A stretch of 64,000 nt of DNA from Paenilisteria portnoyi. GTDB taxonomy: Bacteria > Bacillota > Bacilli > Lactobacillales > Listeriaceae. The notes beneath the pieces are model-generated. The model saw only the letters and a list, made by a program, of their open reading frames with translations. It did no database searches and had not been told where the DNA came from. The stretch is from contig NZ_JAASTT010000021.1 of the NCBI RefSeq assembly GCF_014322795.1, positions 1 to 64,000 of the forward strand, given 5' to 3'. Shown piece by piece: positions 60,793 through 64,000 of this stretch. The position numbers and the translations under genes are program-made. Every line of letters starts with the position of its first letter. Positions within the stretch are counted from its first letter, which is position 1.

Positions 60793-61797
60793 TTAAAGGG
60801 TGAATTGATAAATTTTCTTTTGATCCGAGGAGTTGAAAGGTTTATATATTTTTTCAGTGTGATTAGTTCTATGCATTTCACCTAGCAGTTCCTCAAAGCG
60901 GAGATTACCATCTCCCAAAATTTCTACATCTTTTGCATGATAAAAAAGAGTATTCTTACTGCCGTCTTTTCTGATAGTGCGATTGACGCCGCCTATAGAA
61001 CCGTAAACCGCGATTTCTACCTCATCATTGTTTACAATATATTCAAGGAATGGTACATATCCATGGAGATATTCCCCATAATTAGAATTCTCAAGTTTAA
61101 CAGATATTTTTCCGAGGTCATTTAAACCATTGGAAGTGGAATATTCATTTATAGCTGAGATAAATTTTGCGTCAGAATTCAATATAGAATATTCTAAAGT
61201 TATATGTTTTACAGTAGTACATCTGCGGACTTCGCTAAGGAAATCTTTTGGCTGAACAATTTCTAAGAGCATAAGTGGTGAGTTTGGCGGCAGATGGTAC
61301 TCTGATTGTGATGAATTAAACTTCGTAATCAAATCTTTCACTAAATTTTGTCTAAGTCTAAAATATTTTTGAAGAGTATCTTTTGTTAAGACATTTGACT
61401 CGTCTTCTTGCACGAGAAGAAGCCCAGTTTTTAGATTGAAATAAAAGTATACGTTTTTTTTATCTCCCTCTTCTCTAGTTATGTCATGTGTAACTTCTTG
61501 TGTCTTAGTATTATATACTTGACCAACCTCTCCAAAGGTAGTGGTAATAAAATATCCTTCAATAACATCCTCGCCGTTGACTTTCAGCAGTTTAGAAAGT
61601 TCAGCATATTTTTTGTTTTTTGCTGTAAATGCCCTTTCTTCATCACTTGAATTTATGACCTTCTTGAAAAGGCTTCTAATGGTGTTTTCCATAAGCACAT
61701 CAGGAATCTGTGTGTTTTCTTTGGTTCTAAGCAAGGGTGTTCTAACTGTGTATGCTGAAAATTTTATATCTTCTGTTTCCAACTTAAACTCCTCCAA
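60793..61797 (-). CDS. Unrecognised 334-residue element protein
   Basis: A 334-residue soluble protein with no membrane segment, signal or motif I can name. It has alternating beta and helix character, for example YFITTTFGEVGQVYN (about 81-95), YFYFNLKTGLLLVQE (about 117-131) and VEIAVYGSIGGVNRTI (about 266-281). It is a single minus-strand gene in the cargo end of the element, between the serine recombinase and the nuclease, and AT-rich. Cargo in this position often serves phage defence, but nothing in the sequence proves it. Confidence 0.8.
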   Translation of the reverse strand: MEEFKLETEDIKFSAYTVRTPLLRTKENTQIPDVLMENTIRSLFKKVINSSDEERAFTAKNKKYAELSKLLKVNGEDVIEGYFITTTFGEVGQVYNTKTQEVTHDITREEGDKKNVYFYFNLKTGLLLVQEDESNVLTKDTLQKYFRLRQNLVKDLITKFNSSQSEYHLPPNSPLMLLEIVQPKDFLSEVRRCTTVKHITLEYSILNSDAKFISAINEYSTSNGLNDLGKISVKLENSNYGEYLHGYVPFLEYIVNNDEVEIAVYGSIGGVNRTIRKDGSKNTLFYHAKDVEILGDGNLRFEELLGEMHRTNHTEKIYKPFNSSDQKKIYQFTL

Positions 61798-61851
61798 ACA
61801 ATATTATTTATATGCTGGCAAGCCTAATAAACCGCCCTTTCTAAAAAAGAC

Positions 61852-61880
61852 TTGAATTATGTTAATATACGTGGTATTAT
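61852..61880 (+). promoter_or_regulatory. Promoter of a candidate small RNA
   Basis: TTGAAT (61852-61857) and TATTAT (61875-61880), 17-base spacer, pointing away from the minus-strand gene. An inverted repeat GTATTATA/TATAATAC (61874-61906) overlaps the -10 and the expected start. Confidence 0.5.
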
Positions 61881-61886
61881 AGTAAA

Positions 61887-62030
61887 AGTTGATAAGATTA
61901 TAATACTATTAAGATATAAATGATGGAATCGCATATACATTCCATTTCCGAACATTTGTTTCATATATCTGCCATTATTATATCAGGAAGTAGAGGTTAG
62001 AGCAACCACTCTTCTATTTTTTTTTGTGAA
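61887..62030 (+). ncRNA. Candidate small RNA of the element
   Basis: A promoter at 61852-61880 and a terminator hairpin (GAGGTT...AACCACTC, 61993-62012, then a run of nine T) enclose about 144 bases. I found no open frame with a ribosome site in it. On the strand of this terminator no protein gene lies upstream. Confidence 0.45.
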
Positions 62031-62202
62031 TTTTTATTGCTTAGCTAATCTAATTGCTAATGAAATGAAGAGTGTGTGATAGAACCATTATAAAAATCTG
62101 ATAAGTTTATGAAATTAAGGTCAGTATAATCAATAAGTCGAGTCTCTGTTTAGCCTAATTATCTGACCAGATTTATAATTATCACAATGCAGTTTTTAAT
62201 CA

Positions 62203-62265
62203 ATGTGTGATGTCCTCACACTTCAATTTAGAGCCCAAACGTTTCACGAATGTTGGGTTTCTTTA
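62203..62265 (+). other. Two hairpins with terminator tail before the nuclease gene
   Basis: GTGTGA/TCACAC forms a 6-bp hairpin (about 62203-62221), and CCCAA/TTGGG (about 62233-62256) is followed by TTTCTTT. They may end a second short transcript from 62032-62200 or act as a leader. No gene seen in 62032-62352. Confidence 0.4.
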
Positions 62266-62352
62266 CATCTAAATAACTTACAGAAATTCATTGAACAAGC
62301 ATAAAAAAAGATTGTATTATACCGAAGATTATAACAGACATTGGGGGTATCT

Positions 62353-62817
62353 ATGGAGAATACATTTAGAGATCTTAATCGCTACATAACAAAGCTAAAG
62401 GGTGACATCGTAGATGTCTCTATAGTGGAATCTAACGGTGGATATAAATATGAGTATGAGGGGTCTGAAAAAAAAACAAGTGGAATATATTTCATTTATT
62501 TCGATAGTGAATTAATGTATATTGGGAAAGCTGGAAAGGGGGGAGTGGACAAATGGAGGGTAACGTCAAGAGTAGGACAGCATTTTCAGCCAAGTAATAA
62601 AACGACGCCAGTCTTTCCAGCAGCAAGTGAGCGTAACGCAAAATTTGAATGTGATATTTTGCAGGGTGAGGAAAACATAGAAAAAATAACTATTGAGGTA
62701 CTACCTATAAATTCTAAGCACGATGAGTATCTTATCTCCTTGGAAGAAGCTTTCATTATTAAGTTAAAACCTAGTCTAAACAAATATAATATTGACAAAA
62801 CCTCCCCATCAATTTAA
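62353..62817 (+). CDS. GIY-YIG nuclease-domain protein
   Basis: A 154-residue protein whose central part carries the GIY-YIG signature: GIYFIYF and MYIGKAG (about 43-62), the arginine in VTSRVGQHF, and a later glutamate followed by KPSLNKYN (about 137-147). These are the catalytic elements of the family. There is no attached DNA-binding domain beyond a short helical N-terminus. ATG 62353 follows GGGGG. It may be a cargo restriction or defence nuclease, or a homing-type enzyme. Confidence 0.82.
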   Translation: MENTFRDLNRYITKLKGDIVDVSIVESNGGYKYEYEGSEKKTSGIYFIYFDSELMYIGKAGKGGVDKWRVTSRVGQHFQPSNKTTPVFPAASERNAKFECDILQGEENIEKITIEVLPINSKHDEYLISLEEAFIIKLKPSLNKYNIDKTSPSI

Positions 62818-62897
62818 TATAGCCTTATACTGCTAATTCAGCTCATCTAGCCAAATCTATTGGTATAAGCTCAGTATCTTAATTTCAAAAAAAGCGT

Positions 62898-62953
62898 AGG
62901 TTGAGGGCCTGGTGGGGTAAAACCCGTGGAGGTTCAAGTCCTCTCGGCCGCAT
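62898..62953 (+). repeat. Right attachment site (attR) of the tRNA-Leu element
   Basis: The 3' part of tRNA-Leu(GAG) from the anticodon loop, 55 of 56 bases identical to 51587-51642. It carries CCTGG, which would restore a perfect anticodon stem after excision. Its flank (62954-63237) holds a terminator and a promoter but no gene. Confidence 0.9.
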
Positions 62954-63041
62954 TGTTGGGGGGGTGTTCGATCTTGGATTGTTGCAACCCCGATATTCAT
63001 GTGAACGTGTGTGAATATGAAATCGATTAGAATGTTTGAAT

Positions 63042-63086
63042 AAGCTTGTGAGTCTGGTGTTTACGCTAGTCTCACAAGCTTTTTTG
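63042..63086 (+). terminator. Original terminator of the tRNA-Leu gene
   Basis: A perfect 11-bp stem AAGCTTGTGAG/CTCACAAGCTT (63042-63052 with 63071-63081) followed by T6. Confidence 0.85.
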
Positions 63087-63160
63087 TAGTTTAAAGCAGT
63101 TTTTGAAATAGCGAGATTTAACTGATCGCAATAACTTTGGCAGGGATTATCAATATTTAC

Positions 63161-63189
63161 CTGACATTTTATTCGTTTTTAGTTATAAT
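63161..63189 (+). promoter_or_regulatory. Promoter of the right LXG cassette
   Basis: CTGACA (63161-63166) and TATAAT (63184-63189), 17-base spacer. Confidence 0.7.
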
Positions 63190-63237
63190 GGAAGTATCTA
63201 GTTTTTTATATGCTATATAGTGGAGGGATGAAGGGGA

Positions 63238-63522
63238 ATGGCTAAAATTAGTGTGAATAGAGATACCATGATGAATCATGCGGCTGATTTAAGTTCGAGT
63301 GTGCAGGGAATGGCGTATCATCCTATGAAAAATGGGAATATGAGTTACACGCAGAGTAATTCTATGTCGCAATATCGAGAGTGTTTGCTGGAATTATTGG
63401 ATGGCGTGGAGATTTTTGAAAGTGTTGTGCAAGAGGATGCTAAGCGTATTAAACAAATTGGCGAGGCTTATGCGCAAAAAGACAGAGAAGTTGGGCAGAA
63501 GCTGCAGTTGGAGGTGCGCTAG
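63238..63522 (+). CDS. LXG-associated small helical partner (Lap1-like), chromosomal copy
   Basis: A 94-residue homologue of the 58958-59242 protein. They share NRD/E-MMNHAA, MSYTQ-NSM and VQEDA-RIKQIGEAYA-KDREVGQK, and differ mostly in the middle. GGAGGG lies ten bases before ATG 63238. It starts an operon running out of the window, outside the element and on the opposite strand to its relative. Confidence 0.82.
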   Translation: MAKISVNRDTMMNHAADLSSSVQGMAYHPMKNGNMSYTQSNSMSQYRECLLELLDGVEIFESVVQEDAKRIKQIGEAYAQKDREVGQKLQLEVR

Positions 63523-63523
63523 G

Positions 63524-63892
63524 ATGGATCAAAAGATGGAAGCTTTACATCAGAAGTTACAAAAAATGAGGCGGGAGAAGGAAGTGCAGGAAGATGAGCT
63601 TTATGGGATTCGGCAAAGGCAAGCACGACTAGAATCGGCGGAATCGGAACTATTTCATATGGAACGAGAAAAATCGAATTTGGTCGCACAAGCGCACGAA
63701 GTTTGGCAAGGAAATCACGGGAGAAGCGTTGCGCATGAAGCGGAAGATGTAGCGCATCAGAATTGGCGCCAACTTCGGCGGACGGTAGAGGGCACGCGGG
63801 AAGATTTACAGCAGGAACAGAAACGGCTACAAAATAATGTCTATCAGCTAGAGGAAGAACAGAAACGGATACATAGGGAGTTGTTGCTATGA
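63524..63892 (+). CDS. LXG-associated coiled-coil partner (Lap2-like), chromosomal copy
   Basis: A 122-residue coiled coil, the same length as the element copy (58588-58956), with shared QEDELY-I-QRQ, L-HMERE and NHGRSVAHEAED. It starts one base after the previous stop with AGGTGCGCTAGG in front, and its stop overlaps the toxin start (ATGA). Confidence 0.8.
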   Translation: MDQKMEALHQKLQKMRREKEVQEDELYGIRQRQARLESAESELFHMEREKSNLVAQAHEVWQGNHGRSVAHEAEDVAHQNWRQLRRTVEGTREDLQQEQKRLQNNVYQLEEEQKRIHRELLL

Positions 63893-64000
63893 CGCGTATT
63901 GACATCGCAGAAGTAGCCTATTTCAGAAGCCAACTCCGAGCAACGAATCAAGAAATCACGCCACGCATTGAGGCTGTCAAACAAGCGGTAATGAACTATT
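63889..64000 (+). CDS. LXG toxin, 5' end only (runs off the window)
   Basis: 37 codons are visible: MTRIDIAEVAYFRSQLRA, then a helical stretch. The first nine residues and the spacing are the same as in the element's LXG toxin (MTRIDIAEV), so this is its chromosomal relative. The toxin domain lies outside the window. Confidence 0.8.
   Translation, partial: MTRIDIAEVAYFRSQLRATNQEITPRIEAVKQAVMNY

Larger units (their letters stand above)
51587..62953. mobile_element. 11.4-kb integrative element in tRNA-Leu(GAG)
   Basis: Bounded by the 56-base direct repeats, with a tyrosine recombinase as the first gene inside the left end, as usual for tRNA integrases. Gene content: repressor and Cro-like regulators, lipoprotein, membrane protein, primase-like replication protein, LXG toxin cassette, serine recombinase, an unknown 334-residue protein, GIY-YIG nuclease. 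It is visibly more AT-rich than the flanks outside the LXG cassette. No conjugation genes, capsid or terminase genes were found, so it is a genomic island or a mobilisable or satellite element rather than a full ICE or prophage. Confidence 0.88.

Noticed and set aside
62281-62300. The string TTCATTGAACAA also occurs at window position 1
   Set aside because: Twelve bases only, in unrelated contexts; probably chance.
51587-62953. Prophage or conjugative element
   Set aside because: No capsid, terminase, tail, lysis, relaxase or conjugation ATPase genes are visible.
1-64000. CRISPR arrays, rRNA genes
   Set aside because: No regularly spaced direct repeats of 24-40 bases and no rRNA sequence were noticed on either strand.

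Overview
The window looks like a chromosome segment from the genus Listeria in the broad sense. Gene order follows the region I recall from L. monocytogenes around lmo0841-lmo0896: LMCA1-type Ca2+-ATPase, glutamine-type ABC transporter, TetR plus paired SMR pumps, ddl-murF, cshA, acpS-alr-mazEF-rsbRSTUVW-sigB-rsbX. The backbone is richer in G+C than L. monocytogenes, which suggests one of the sensu lato species. This is inference from gene content and memory; no search was run.

Layout. 1-750 is the edge of a type VII secretion (LXG toxin) cassette on the minus strand. 960-9110 holds the Ca2+-ATPase, rhodanese, DUF1294 protein, RidA, a MetE-like methyltransferase and a polar amino acid ABC transporter. 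9125-13140 is a heme-stress unit, HssRS and HrtBA. 13500-19550 holds small hypotheticals, the TetR/SMR drug pump unit, ddl and murF. 19630-21583 is cshA with a long leader. 21600-29600 holds an AT-rich lipoprotein, an aldo-keto reductase with its MerR regulator, a YhgE/Pip protein with an Rrf2 regulator, and a preQ1 riboswitch with queT. 29800-35500 holds the YdbS/YdbT PH-domain pair, hemY/cgoX, acpS, alr and mazEF. 35800-40700 is the complete sigma-B partner-switching operon. 40780-45300 holds a MerR/SDR pair, tex, a SprT-like gene and tRNA-Asn and tRNA-Ser. 45340-49410 is a peptidoglycan-sugar recycling operon (PTS EIIC, AnmK, MupG) behind a promoter overlapping a cre-like site. 49650-51140 is a decayed LPXTG surface glycosyl hydrolase. 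tRNA-Glu and tRNA-Leu(GAG) follow.

The most interesting part is an 11.4-kb integrative element (about 51587-62953) in the tRNA-Leu(GAG) gene, bounded by a 56-bp direct repeat with one mismatch. It encodes a tyrosine recombinase, a divergent repressor/Cro-like pair, a lipoprotein, a membrane protein, a primase-like replication protein behind a large palindrome, a complete LXG toxin cassette, a serine recombinase behind a 38-bp palindrome, an unrecognised 334-residue protein, a likely small RNA and a GIY-YIG nuclease. A homologous LXG cassette in the opposite orientation starts just outside its right end and runs off the window. The left end also holds an inverted copy of the 5' half of the same tRNA inside a terminator loop.

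Other recurring signals are three MerR-type promoters with 19-bp spacers, a dispersed hairpin family with covarying stems (17.6, 17.8, 40.7 and 42.3 kb), and a second dispersed repeat at 17.5 and 51.4 kb in opposite orientations.
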